A program made the translations under genes and the position numbers. Below the pieces are notes generated by a model that was given only the letters and a program-made list of their open reading frames with translations, made no database searches and had not been told where the DNA came from. From Rhizobiales bacterium UBA697 (GTDB lineage Bacteria; Pseudomonadota; Alphaproteobacteria; Rhizobiales; Ancalomicrobiaceae), in NCBI GenBank assembly GCA_002298965.1, contig DBMN01000351.1, positions 1-15,859 on the forward strand: a DNA stretch of 15,859 nucleotides, in the 5' to 3' direction. How positions within the stretch are numbered: position 1 is the stretch's first letter; the number at the start of each line of letters is the position of its first letter. Below are positions 1 to 8,646 of this stretch, piece after piece.

Positions 1-954
<954 letters not shown>

Positions 955-966
955 GGCGCGCAGCGA

Positions 967-1002
967 CGCCACAGGTGTGGCGCCCGCTGCGCCGCGCCAC
1001 AC
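967..1002. promoter_or_regulatory. Candidate upstream activating sequence: three dyad half-sites
   Basis: A perfect palindrome, CGCCACA-GG-TGTGGCG, spans 967-982. Its right half is reused in a second dyad, GTGTGGCGC (975-983) pairing with GCGCCACAC (994-1002) across a 10-bp gap. This gives three GCCACA/TGTGGC half-sites. They sit about 55-90 bp upstream of the -24 element, the usual distance for a sigma-54 enhancer, and directly after the activator's stop codon. The repeats are seen in the sequence; binding by the upstream Fis-type protein is inferred. A terminator for the activator gene is the alternative, but no T-run follows. Confidence 0.6.
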
Positions 1003-1056
1003 ATCGCCCGTTCCTCAATCGGTTGAAACACGTAGTCTTTCGCTGGATCTCCCCTC

Positions 1057-1072
1057 TGGCACGGCGGTTGCC
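1057..1072 (+). promoter_or_regulatory. Sigma-54 (-24/-12) promoter of the monooxygenase gene
   Basis: TGGCAC (1057-1062), five bases, then TTGC (1068-1071) matches the sigma-54 consensus core exactly, with the invariant GG and GC dinucleotides at the right spacing. The expected transcript start is about base 1083, leaving a leader of about 48 bases before the ATG at 1131. An enhancer-binding protein gene ends about 100 bp upstream, which makes a chance match unlikely. Confidence 0.85.
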
Positions 1073-1130
1073 CCTCTGGTTGCGACGGCGACGAAGAATG
1101 CGCCGAACGATGAACTCGAGGAGGATACGC

Positions 1131-2933
1131 ATGCTGGACGTCAACCCGAGCGCCAAGATCGCCACGGTGGTCGCCGACCTCGGCCGGGCCCTGGAGGCGG
1201 GCGACATCGAGGCCGCGGTGGCCCTGTTTCTCGACGATTGCCACTGGCGCGATCTCGTGACCTTCACCTGGAACATCCGCACCATGGAGGGCAAGGACCA
1301 GATCCGCGACATGCTGGCGGCCCAGAACGCCGCCATTCGCCCGTCGCGTTTCGAGCCCGACGAGGCGGCCGGCGCCAGCAACACCGCCGGCGTCATCGAA
1401 GGCTGGTTCTCCTTCGAGACCGAACTCGCCCGGGGCTACGGCCACATCCGCCTGAAGAACGGCCGGATCTGGACCCTGCTCACCACCATGAGCGAACTCA
1501 AGGGCCATGAGGAGCCGCTCGGCTTCCGCCGTCCCATGGGCGCCGAGCACGGCCATGATCCCAATCGCAAGACCTGGTCCGAGAAGCGTGCCCAGGAGGC
1601 CGCCGAACTCGGCTACACCACCCAGCCCTATGTCCTGATCATCGGCGGCGGCCAGGGCGGCATCGGCCTCGGCGCCCGCCTGCGTCAGCTCGGCGTGCCC
1701 ACCATCATCATCGAGAAGAACGCTCGCGCCGGTGACAGCTGGCGCAAGCGCTACAAGTCGCTCTGCCTGCACGATCCGGTCTGGTACGACCACCTGCCCT
1801 ACCTGCCCTTCCCGGACAACTGGCCGGTGTTCGCGCCCAAGGACAAGATCGGCGACTGGCTGGAGATGTACACCAAGGTGATGGAGCTCAACTATTGGAG
1901 CTCGACGGTCGCCAAGTCGGCGAAATACGACGAGGCGACGCAGGAATGGACCGTCGTCGTCGAGCGCGAGGGTGTCGAGGTCGTGCTGAAGCCCAAGCAG
2001 CTGGTGCTGGCGACGGGCATGTCGGGCAAGGCCAACGTGCCGAAGTTCCCCGGCCAGGACGTCTTCCGCGGCGAGCAGCAGCATTCGTCGCAGCACCCGG
2101 GCCCCGACGCCTATCGCGGCAAGAGGGTCGTCGTCATCGGCTCCAACAACTCGGCCCACGACATCTGCGCCGCGCTGTGGGAGGGCGGAGCCGACGTCAC
2201 CATGGTCCAGCGCTCCTCGACCCACATCGTGCGTTCGGAGAGCCTGATGGAGATCGGTCTCGGCGGTCTCTATTCGGAAAAGGCGGTGGCGAACGGCATG
2301 ACCACCCGCAAGGCGGATCTGATCTTCGCCTCCCTGCCCTACCGGATCATGCACGAGTTCCAGATCCCGCTCTACGACCAGATGCGCGAGCGCGACGCGA
2401 AGTTCTACGCCGATCTGGAAAAGGCCGGCTTCATGCTCGACTGGGGCGCCGACGGCTCGGGCCTCTTCCTCAAGTACCTGCGTCGGGGCTCGGGCTACTA
2501 CATCGACGTCGGCGCCTGCGACCTGATCATCGACGGCAGCATCAAGCTGAAGTCGGGCAGCGACGTCTCGCACCTGACCGAAGACGCGGTCGTGCTGAAG
2601 GACGGCTCGGTTCTCCCCGCCGATCTCGTCGTCTACGCCACCGGCTACGGCTCGATGAACGGCTGGGCCGCCGATCTGATCTCGCAGGAGGTCGCCGACA
2701 AGGTCGGCAAGGTCTGGGGTCTCGGCTCGGACACGCCGAAGGATCCCGGCCCCTGGGAAGGCGAGCAGCGCAACATGTGGAAACCGACGCAGCAGGAGGC
2801 GCTGTGGTTCCACGGCGGCAACCTGCACCAGTCGCGCCACTATTCGCAGTACCTGTCGCTCCAGCTGAAGGCCCGCCAGGTGGGGCTGCCCACGCCGGTC
2901 TGGGGCCTGCAGGAACGCCACCATCTGTCGTGA
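1131..2933 (+). CDS. Flavin-containing monooxygenase with N-terminal NTF2-like domain
   Basis: 600 residues. It probably uses FAD, NADPH and O2 to oxygenate a small organic substrate in the cytoplasm. Residues about 5-125 look like an NTF2/SnoaL-like fold (GDIEAAVALF, VIEGWFSFE, GHIRLKNGRIW). The monooxygenase follows: FAD-binding GGGQGG (172-177), an FMO-type signature FRGEQQHS (312-319), a second nucleotide site GSNNSA (337-342, where the usual middle Gly is Asn), and a late ATG motif in VVYATGYGS. The ATG at 1131 is chosen because GAGGAGG (1118-1124) lies just upstream; earlier in-frame starts lie upstream of the predicted transcript start. A sigma-54 promoter precedes the gene and a terminator follows it, so it is probably monocistronic. 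Relatives are often labelled putative potassium-transport flavoproteins, which is misleading. The substrate is unknown; a ketone, aromatic or indole-like compound would fit the family. Confidence 0.9.
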   Translation: MLDVNPSAKIATVVADLGRALEAGDIEAAVALFLDDCHWRDLVTFTWNIRTMEGKDQIRDMLAAQNAAIRPSRFEPDEAAGASNTAGVIEGWFSFETELARGYGHIRLKNGRIWTLLTTMSELKGHEEPLGFRRPMGAEHGHDPNRKTWSEKRAQEAAELGYTTQPYVLIIGGGQGGIGLGARLRQLGVPTIIIEKNARAGDSWRKRYKSLCLHDPVWYDHLPYLPFPDNWPVFAPKDKIGDWLEMYTKVMELNYWSSTVAKSAKYDEATQEWTVVVEREGVEVVLKPKQLVLATGMSGKANVPKFPGQDVFRGEQQHSSQHPGPDAYRGKRVVVIGSNNSAHDICAALWEGGADVTMVQRSSTHIVRSESLMEIGLGGLYSEKAVANGMTTRKADLIFASLPYRIMHEFQIPLYDQMRERDAKFYADLEKAGFMLDWGADGSGLFLKYLRRGSGYYIDVGACDLIIDGSIKLKSGSDVSHLTEDAVVLKDGSVLPADLVVYATGYGSMNGWAADLISQEVADKVGKVWGLGSDTPKDPGPWEGEQRNMWKPTQQEALWFHGGNLHQSRHYSQYLSLQLKARQVGLPTPVWGLQERHHLS

Positions 2934-2940
2934 CGACATC

Positions 2941-2976
2941 ACCCGGGCGAGAAAGCACCCTCGCCCGGGTCCTTTT
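2941..2976 (+). terminator. Intrinsic terminator after the monooxygenase gene
   Basis: A perfect 10-bp stem, ACCCGGGCGA (2941-2950) with TCGCCCGGGT (2961-2970), encloses a 10-base loop and is followed by CCTTTT. It begins 7 bases after the stop codon. This is the clearest Rho-independent terminator in the window. Confidence 0.9.
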
Positions 2977-3015
2977 CGAAGCAAGATAGGGACATTTCCC
3001 TTAGGTCACCCCGAA

Positions 3016-3042
3016 CGTCGACGGAGCGGGATCCCGTCGACG
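3016..3042. repeat. Short inverted repeat (hairpin) in the intergenic scar
   Basis: CGTCGACGG (3016-3024) pairs with CCGTCGACG (3034-3042) over a 9-base loop. It lies between the terminator and the autotransporter-like fragment. No T-run follows, so it is a weak terminator candidate at best; it could also be the 5' leader hairpin of the short frame at 3057. Confidence 0.4.
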
Positions 3043-3056
3043 AAGTCGGGGGATGC

Positions 3057-3344
3057 ATGTCGATCATCGCGAATGAAGTGCCGTCGGGTTCCACGCCGAC
3101 CGTGGGGCCCGCTGCCTCCCTCCGGGCGAACTACACGATCCCGGTCGAGTGGGGCACCGTGACGCCCGGCGTGCTGCTCGAATACCGCCATGCCTTCGAG
3201 GGCGGCTTCACCCGGCGCCTCGGCTACGCCGTCATCGGCACGCCGGCCGTCCGCGTCGCGTTCCGAGGACGGCGAGGGCGCGCGTCGCCGGCCCGGTCGT
3301 GGACCGGCGCCGGGCGCGTCGATCCGAATCGCGACGCTACTTGA
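3057..3344 (+). pseudogene. Remnant of an autotransporter outer-membrane beta-barrel
   Basis: A 95-codon frame starts at an ATG preceded by GGGGGA. Its residues about 16-68 alternate as in an outer-membrane barrel: SLRANYTIPVEWG, then TPGVLLEYRHAFEGG, then LGYAVIGTP. From memory this resembles the turn-strand pattern in the C-terminal barrel of alphaproteobacterial type V autotransporters, where TPGVRLEYRHEFEG-like segments recur. A full autotransporter has a passenger domain of hundreds of residues and a roughly 250-residue barrel ending in an aromatic residue. Here there is no signal peptide and no barrel end, and the tail becomes arginine-rich and low in information before running into the 3' end of the convergent GntR gene. 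I read it as a decayed fragment. It could be a genuine short hypothetical gene. Confidence 0.4.
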
Positions 3345-4059
3345 CGAGAGGCCGTTCGCCGCGCGGCGGCTGCTCCAGCATGCGGGTGATGTTCACCGAC
3401 GAACTGGCGAGATGGGCGGTGGTCGCCGCCTGGGCCGCCACGCCGTCGCGCGCCAGGATCGCCGCGAGGATCCGCTCGTGCTCGGCATGCGAGGAGGCGA
3501 TGCGGTCGGTCTGGCGGAACTGTGCCTCGCGATAGGGCGCGGCGCGGACGCGCAGCAGGCTGGCGATCTCCTCGAGCGAACGATTGCGGGCGCCGTCGAA
3601 CAGCATCTGATGCAGTTGCGTGTTGAGCGCGGCATAGGTCTCGCCGTCGCCGCGCGCCACCGCCTCGCCGCCGGCGCGGACACACTCCTCGAAGCGATGC
3701 CGTTCGACCTCGCTCATCCGCAGCGCACTCAGGCGCGCGCACAGTGCCTCTATTTCGGTCATCGCCTCGAAGAGGTCGGCGAGTTCCGACAGGGGCAGGC
3801 GCCGGATCTGGAACGAGCGCCGCGCCCCGCGTTCGGCGAGGCCGGCGTTGGCCAGACGCTGCACCGCCTCGCGGATCGGCGTCCGCGAGACGCCGTAGGC
3901 CTCGGCGAGCGCCACCTCGTTGAGGGCGTCGCCCGGCCGTAGCCGCCCCTCGATGATCCGGTCGACGATCGCGCCATAGACGCGATCGGCGGACGAACCG
4001 CCGGTTTCGCCGGCGTCGTCGGTGTCGGGAGAGGTGGTCGAGTTGAGATCGCCTTGCAT
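3337..4059 (-). CDS. GntR-family regulator, FCD subfamily, divergent from the peptide ABC operon
   Basis: 240 residues, the usual size for a FadR/FCD repressor. An N-terminal winged helix-turn-helix covers about 24-90, with recognition-helix text VSRTPIREAVQRLANAGLAE (57-76). The C-terminal all-helical FCD ligand domain (about 92-225) carries likely metal or ligand positions: N146/H150 (LNTQLH), H191 or H194 (SSHAEHE) and H216. I chose the ATG at 4059 because it gives a normal N-terminus. An in-frame ATG at 4083 has a better ribosome site (AAGG, 5 bases upstream) and would add 8 residues, but the TATGCATA palindrome would then be inside the gene. The gene is divergent from the importer operon and probably represses both itself and the importer until a substrate or breakdown product binds. 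The ligand is not predictable from the sequence. Confidence 0.9.
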   Translation of the reverse strand: MQGDLNSTTSPDTDDAGETGGSSADRVYGAIVDRIIEGRLRPGDALNEVALAEAYGVSRTPIREAVQRLANAGLAERGARRSFQIRRLPLSELADLFEAMTEIEALCARLSALRMSEVERHRFEECVRAGGEAVARGDGETYAALNTQLHQMLFDGARNRSLEEIASLLRVRAAPYREAQFRQTDRIASSHAEHERILAAILARDGVAAQAATTAHLASSSVNITRMLEQPPRGERPLVK

Positions 4060-4086
4060 AATTATCGCTCGATATGCATACATAAT
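4056..4086. promoter_or_regulatory. Candidate GntR operator and promoter in the divergent control region
   Basis: Two AT-rich palindromes stand out in GC-rich surroundings: ATAATTAT (4058-4065) and TATGCATA (4073-4080), with centres 15 bp apart. A CATAAT (4081-4086) that could serve as a -10 for the importer operon abuts the second palindrome, although no convincing -35 is seen. FCD regulators commonly bind short AT-rich dyads of this kind next to their own gene. The palindromes are seen; their role is inferred. Confidence 0.45.
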
Positions 4087-4255
4087 CGCCTTGTCGGATA
4101 CAGCATGATACCCGAAAGTGATGGTCGCACATAGGGGGGAGACGTCGTCGACCCTGCCCGATTTGGGAGCAGAACCCCGACGGGCCGAGGATCGCGCGAG
4201 GAGGAAAACTCCAATCCGCACAGCCGAACGTCATGCCGAAGGGGGTCCGACGACC

Positions 4256-5860
4256 ATGCAGATCGACCACAAGGCCGTATTGATCGAGAAGATCTCCGCC
4301 GGTTTGAACCGGCGCCGCTTCCTCCAGGCCGCATCGGGCGGCCTTCTCGCCGGGGCCCTGCCGGCGTTCTCCGGCGGCGAGGCCGCGGCGCAGAGCGCGC
4401 AGCACATCAAGCTCGCCTGGGTCAAGCACGTCGACACCCTCGACCCGCACTTCACCGGCTTCCTCGAGGCGATCAAGATCATCAACAACATCCACAACGG
4501 TCTGTTGAAGGTCGCCTACGACGGCAAGAAGGTCTCCTTCGTGCCGGATCTCGCCGAGACCTGGGACGTGATCGACGACAGGATCCACGTCTTCAAGCTG
4601 CGCGCCGGCGTCAAGTTCCACGACGGCACGCCCTGCGACGCCGAGGCGGTGAAGTTCAGCCTCGAACGCTGCGCCCGCGGCGAGCCGAAGTCGCCGCACG
4701 CCTGGAAGCTCGCGCTGCTCGAGAAGATCGAGACGCCCGATCCGCTCACCGTGAAGCTGATCTTCTCCAAGCCCTACGCCTTCCTCCCCGTCGCCCTCAC
4801 CGGCTCGACCGGCCGCGCCGGCACCATCGTGTCGCCCGCCGCCGTCGCCAAGTGGGGCAAGGACTACGGCCGTCACCCGGTCGGCACCGGTCCGTTCAAG
4901 TTCGTCTCCTGGCGCGAGAACGACGCGATCGAGCTGGTCCGGAACCCCGACTATTTCGAGGCGGGCCTGCCCAAGCTCGAGAAGGCGACGCTGCTCCTGA
5001 TGAACGAGGCCTCGGCGGCCGCCGCCGCCATGCTCTCCGGCCAGGTCCACGGCATGAGCGACGTGCCGCTGCAGTTCCTGCCGCAGATGAAGGCCAATCC
5101 GAACCTCAAGGTCTACGGCGAGATCGAAGGCAACTACTCCTTCATCGGCATGAACTGCCGGCGCAAACCCTTCGACGACGTCAACCTGCGCCGCGCCGTC
5201 GCCTTCGCGATCGATCGCGAGGCGATGATCAAGCGCGCCTACTTCGGCGAAGGCATCCCGGCCTACACGCCGATCTCGCCGCCGATGACCGACTTCTACG
5301 ATCCCGCCGTCGGCAAGTCCGGTCGCGGCCAGTTCTTCGATCTCGACAAGGCCAAGGCCTTCCGCGCCAAGGCGGCCGACCAGGGGCTGATCGAGCCGGT
5401 CTTCATCATGACCGAGCAGGGCACCTACGGCACCCGCGTCGCCCAGACCGCGCTGCCGATGCTCGAGAAGATCGGCATCAAGCCGAAGCTCGAGCTGGTC
5501 GAGCGGGCCGCCTGGGTCAACCGCCGCAACTCCGGCGACTTCGACATGTTCGACTTCGAATGGGTCGCCGACCTCGATCCGGACGAGACGCTCTTCCCCG
5601 AGTTCAAGAGCGGCGGCTCGTGGAACTTCCCCGGTTGGTCGAACGCCACCTTCGACAAGGCCTGCGGCGACGCCCAGGTCATCCTCGATCCGGCGGCGCG
5701 CAAGAAGCTCTACACCGTCGCCGAGGACGTCCTGATGGACGAGGCGCCGATCGCCATCACCTCGCACATGCCGATCTACAAGGTCTTCTCCAAGTCGGTG
5801 AAGGGCTTCGAATACATCCCCTGCGACCAGCTCGATCTGCACCGGATCAGCCTCGCATGA
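4256..5860 (+). CDS. Peptide-type ABC transporter substrate-binding protein (SBP family 5), Tat-exported
   Basis: 534 residues, normal for the DppA/OppA/GsiB family. The N-terminus has a twin-arginine signal, RRRFLQ at 19-24, then a hydrophobic stretch (AASGGLLAGALPA) and a likely cleavage near AAA (about 43-45). Mature-protein signatures include LAETW, GVKFHDGTP (118-126) with DAEAVKFSLER shortly after, and a late DLDPDETLFPEF segment. It captures a peptide-like ligand in the periplasm and delivers it to the two permeases encoded next. The ATG at 4256 is chosen because it puts the Tat motif in the right place and GAAGGGGG lies about 9 bases upstream; the upstream extension to 4118 has no domain. 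It is the first gene of a coupled operon and its stop overlaps the next start. Export in folded form is unusual for this family but common in alphaproteobacteria. Confidence 0.95.
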   Translation: MQIDHKAVLIEKISAGLNRRRFLQAASGGLLAGALPAFSGGEAAAQSAQHIKLAWVKHVDTLDPHFTGFLEAIKIINNIHNGLLKVAYDGKKVSFVPDLAETWDVIDDRIHVFKLRAGVKFHDGTPCDAEAVKFSLERCARGEPKSPHAWKLALLEKIETPDPLTVKLIFSKPYAFLPVALTGSTGRAGTIVSPAAVAKWGKDYGRHPVGTGPFKFVSWRENDAIELVRNPDYFEAGLPKLEKATLLLMNEASAAAAAMLSGQVHGMSDVPLQFLPQMKANPNLKVYGEIEGNYSFIGMNCRRKPFDDVNLRRAVAFAIDREAMIKRAYFGEGIPAYTPISPPMTDFYDPAVGKSGRGQFFDLDKAKAFRAKAADQGLIEPVFIMTEQGTYGTRVAQTALPMLEKIGIKPKLELVERAAWVNRRNSGDFDMFDFEWVADLDPDETLFPEFKSGGSWNFPGWSNATFDKACGDAQVILDPAARKKLYTVAEDVLMDEAPIAITSHMPIYKVFSKSVKGFEYIPCDQLDLHRISLA

Positions 5861-6807
5861 TGTTCGTCGCGTCGCTCAAGAAGATCGCCCAGACCCTGGT
5901 CGTCCTCTTCGTCGTCTCGGTCGCCAGCTTCACTCTGTTGAAGCTGGCACCGGGCGACCCGGTCGAACTGGCGCTCGGCTCGGAATATTCCCGCGAGGCC
6001 CACGCGGCGATGACCAGGACGCTCGGCCTCGATCGGCCGCTCGTCGAACAGTACGTGAGCTGGGCCGGCCACTTCCTCTCCGGCGACTGGGGCGTCTCCT
6101 ATGTCGCGCGTACGCCGATCTTCGAGCACGTGGTCAAGGAGAGCCTGCCGGTCACGCTGACGCTCGCCTCGACCTCGCTCGGCCTCGCCATCCTGTTCGG
6201 CGTGCCGCTCGGGGTGCTGGCGGCGACCCGTCGCGGCAGCGGCTGGGATGCGGCCGCCGGCGTCTTCGTGCTGACCGGCACGTCGTTTCCGAGCTTCTAT
6301 CTCGGCATCCTGCTGATCTGGGGCCTCGGCGTGCGGCTGGAACTCTTCCCCGTGATGGGCTTCGTCGCGCCCTGGGAGGACTTCGGCGAGGCGGTGCGGC
6401 ACCTGACGCTGCCGGCGCTGACCCTCTCGGCCTATTTCATGGCGATGATCATGCGCGTCACCCGCGCCAATCTGATCGAGGTCCTGGAACAGCCCTACGT
6501 CGCGGCGGCCAGGGCGCGCGGCGAGCCGAGGCGCCGGGTCGTCTGGGTCCACGCCATGCGCAACGTGGCGATGCCGCTCGTGACCGTGATCGGCCTCCAG
6601 CTCGGCGCGCTGCTGCAGGGCACGGTGCTGACCGAGACCGTGTTCTCGCTGCCCGGCATGGGCCAGATGATCGCCCGCGCCGTGCTCAATCGCGAATACG
6701 GCATCGTCCAGGCCGGCATCATGTGCACCGCCTGCCTGTTCGTCCTGACCAATCTCCTGGTCGACCTCGCCTATCCCTTCCTCGATCCCCGACTGAGGCC
6801 GCGATGA
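5857..6807 (+). CDS. Peptide ABC transporter permease, DppB type
   Basis: 316 residues, an inner-membrane subunit of the importer with about six membrane segments: around 10-30, 98-122, 135-158, 184-205, 238-262 and 285-305. The N-terminal LLKLAPGDPVELALG is typical of DppB/GsiC-like permeases, with a periplasmic loop between the first two membrane segments. The EAA loop that contacts the ATPase is YVAAARARG (214-222). The ATG at 5857 overlaps the binding-protein stop as ATGA; a second ATG follows at 5860. Translational coupling and family order indicate assembly with the DppC-like partner immediately downstream. Confidence 0.95.
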   Translation: MMFVASLKKIAQTLVVLFVVSVASFTLLKLAPGDPVELALGSEYSREAHAAMTRTLGLDRPLVEQYVSWAGHFLSGDWGVSYVARTPIFEHVVKESLPVTLTLASTSLGLAILFGVPLGVLAATRRGSGWDAAAGVFVLTGTSFPSFYLGILLIWGLGVRLELFPVMGFVAPWEDFGEAVRHLTLPALTLSAYFMAMIMRVTRANLIEVLEQPYVAAARARGEPRRRVVWVHAMRNVAMPLVTVIGLQLGALLQGTVLTETVFSLPGMGQMIARAVLNREYGIVQAGIMCTACLFVLTNLLVDLAYPFLDPRLRPR

Positions 6808-7682
6808 CGAGCCTTTCCGACGCGCCTGTCCGGCACCCCGTCCTACCGCTCGCGGCCGCGAAGGCGCTGCTGCGGCGGCCGTTCCTGACGCTGGCGACGA
6901 TCGTCGCCGCCGCCTTCGTGCTCGGAGCGATCTTCGCGCCGTGGATCGTGCCGTGGGACCCGACCCATCAGGACTTCGCCGCGATGATGAGCCCGCCGAG
7001 CGCCGACCATTGGCTCGGCACCGACAGCTACGGCAAGGATCTCTTCTCCCGCATCGTCTGGGGCAGCCGCTACGCGCTGACCATCGGTGTCTGCTCGGTG
7101 GCGATCGGTGCCTTCGGCGGTCTGGTGATCGGGCTGACCGCCGGCCTTTCGGGAGGCGTCGTCGCCTGGGCGCTGATGCGGCTGGTCGACTCGATCCTCG
7201 CCCTGCCGGCACTGATCATGGCGATCGCCTTCATCTCGATCCTCGGTCAGGGACCGGACAAGGTGATCCTGGCGGTCGGCGTGGCGCTGATCGGCCCGTT
7301 CTCGCGCGTCGTGCGCGCCGACGTGCTGCAGGTCAAGGCGCAGGGCTTCATCGAGGCGGCGCGGCTCACCGGCATCTCGCCGCTGCGCATCGTCGTCCGC
7401 CACGTCCTGCCCAACGTCGCCTTTCCGCTCTTCATCCAGATCACGCTGCGCGTCGGCGAGGCGATCCTGGTGTCGTCGAGCCTCTCCTTCCTCGGCATCG
7501 GCGTGTCGCCGCCGGAGCCGGACTGGGGGCTGATGATCTCGGAAGGCCGCGCCTTCGTCAGCTTCGCGCCCTGGATCTCCGGCGCGCCGGGGGCGGCGCT
7601 GTCGCTGCTCCTGATCTCGCTCAGCGTCGTCGGCGACGCCGTCCGCGAGAAATACGATCCCAAACTCCAGACCGCGGGGTGA
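6804..7682 (+). CDS. Peptide ABC transporter permease, DppC type
   Basis: 292 residues. An N-terminal helix (about 27-50) is followed by the family hallmark HWLGTDSYGKDLFSRIVWGSR (starting at 69), then the core permease domain with five more membrane segments. The EAA loop is FIEAARLTG (182-190), and the C-terminus has SFLGIGVSPPEPDWG. It pairs with the DppB-like subunit to form the channel. Its start overlaps the previous stop (ATGA at 6804-6807), and the next gene begins 4 bases after its stop. Confidence 0.95.
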   Translation: MTSLSDAPVRHPVLPLAAAKALLRRPFLTLATIVAAAFVLGAIFAPWIVPWDPTHQDFAAMMSPPSADHWLGTDSYGKDLFSRIVWGSRYALTIGVCSVAIGAFGGLVIGLTAGLSGGVVAWALMRLVDSILALPALIMAIAFISILGQGPDKVILAVGVALIGPFSRVVRADVLQVKAQGFIEAARLTGISPLRIVVRHVLPNVAFPLFIQITLRVGEAILVSSSLSFLGIGVSPPEPDWGLMISEGRAFVSFAPWISGAPGAALSLLLISLSVVGDAVREKYDPKLQTAG

Positions 7683-7686
7683 GACG

Positions 7687-8646
7687 ATGTCGTCCGTTTC
7701 CGAGGCACCGCTCCTCGACATCCGCGGCCTGACGCTCCATCGCGGGGCGCGCAAGATCCTCGACGGCGTCGATCTGACGGTCGAACGGTCGCGCTCGCTC
7801 GCCCTCGTCGGCGAGTCCGGCGCGGGCAAGTCGACCATCGCCATGGCGCTGATGGGCCTGCTCGATTCCGACCGGGTGCGGATCGAGGGCGAGGTCCGCC
7901 ACGCCACCGAGGGCGATCTCGTCGGCGCCGACGAGACGGTGTGGGCCCGCCTGCGCGGCCGCCGCTTCGCGATGGTGTTCCAGGACGCGGCCTCCGCGCT
8001 CAACCCCTGTTTCACCGTCGGCAGCCAGATCACCTCGCCGCTGCGCCGGCTGATGGGCCTCTCCCGCGCCGAGGCGAAGAGCCGGGCGATCGAACTGCTC
8101 GAGAGCGTCGGCCTCAACGATGCGGCGTCGCGGCTCTCGGCCTATCCGCATCAGCTCTCCGGCGGCATGCAGCAGCGCGTGATGATCGCCATCGCGCTCG
8201 CCTGCGATCCCGAACTGCTCTTCGCCGACGAACCGACCAGCGCCCTCGACGTCACCATCCAGGCGCAGATCGTCCGGCTGATCCTCGACCAGACCCGGGC
8301 GCGCGGCGCGAGCTGCGTCTTCGTGCTGCACGATCTGGCGCTCGCCTCGCAGGCCTGCGACACGGTGGTGGTGCTCTATGCCGGTCAGGTGATGGAGGCC
8401 GGCCCGACCGAGGTGCTGCTGCGCCGGCCGCGCCACCCCTACACGAGGGCGCTCGCCGCCTGCGTGCTGGAGATCGAGACCGAGACGCTCGAGGCGCCGA
8501 CCGGCGGCATCCCCTCCTTCGATCGCATGCCGCCGGGCTGCCGCTACGCCGACCGCTGTCCCCGGGCGCTGGCGCATTGCGCCGACACCCGCCCGCCGCT
8601 CGCCGAATTCGATGGTCGCTCCCTCGCGTGCTGGAACCCCGAATGA
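7687..8646 (+). CDS. Peptide ABC transporter ATP-binding protein, DppD type
   Basis: 319 residues with every ABC ATPase element intact: Walker A GESGAGKST (42-50), Q-loop VFQD (97-100), signature LSGGMQQR (157-164), Walker B LLFADEPTSALD (177-188) and the H-loop histidine in VLHD (213-216). The C-terminal oligopeptide/dipeptide extension (about 235-310) has HPYTRAL and PPGCRYADRCPRALAHC, including the cysteine cluster seen in DppD-like subunits. It energises import from the cytoplasmic face as a heterodimer with the next gene's product. Confidence 0.95.
   Translation: MSSVSEAPLLDIRGLTLHRGARKILDGVDLTVERSRSLALVGESGAGKSTIAMALMGLLDSDRVRIEGEVRHATEGDLVGADETVWARLRGRRFAMVFQDAASALNPCFTVGSQITSPLRRLMGLSRAEAKSRAIELLESVGLNDAASRLSAYPHQLSGGMQQRVMIAIALACDPELLFADEPTSALDVTIQAQIVRLILDQTRARGASCVFVLHDLALASQACDTVVVLYAGQVMEAGPTEVLLRRPRHPYTRALAACVLEIETETLEAPTGGIPSFDRMPPGCRYADRCPRALAHCADTRPPLAEFDGRSLACWNPE

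Noticed and set aside
975..1130. Upstream in-frame extension of the monooxygenase from a GTG at 975.
   Set aside because: It begins upstream of the sigma-54 promoter and overlaps the dyad half-sites; a good ribosome site precedes the ATG at 1131.
3006..3191. 61-codon minus-strand frame in the intergenic scar.
   Set aside because: No ribosome site or family resemblance was seen, and it overlaps the autotransporter-like frame.
3293..3307. Small hairpin (CCGGTC with GACCGG) just beyond the 3' end of the first GntR gene.
   Set aside because: The stem is only 6 bp with no T-run; such hairpins are expected by chance at this GC content.
3224..5842. 872-codon minus-strand frame opposite the substrate-binding protein and overlapping the GntR gene.
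   Set aside because: It lies in the wrong frame of the GntR gene and antisense to a clear binding protein; composition is repetitive with no motif.
4852..6807. A 651-codon plus-strand frame that could suggest a long N-terminal extension of the DppB-like permease.
   Set aside because: The extension is an arginine-rich shadow of the binding-protein gene. The permease begins at the ATGA overlap.
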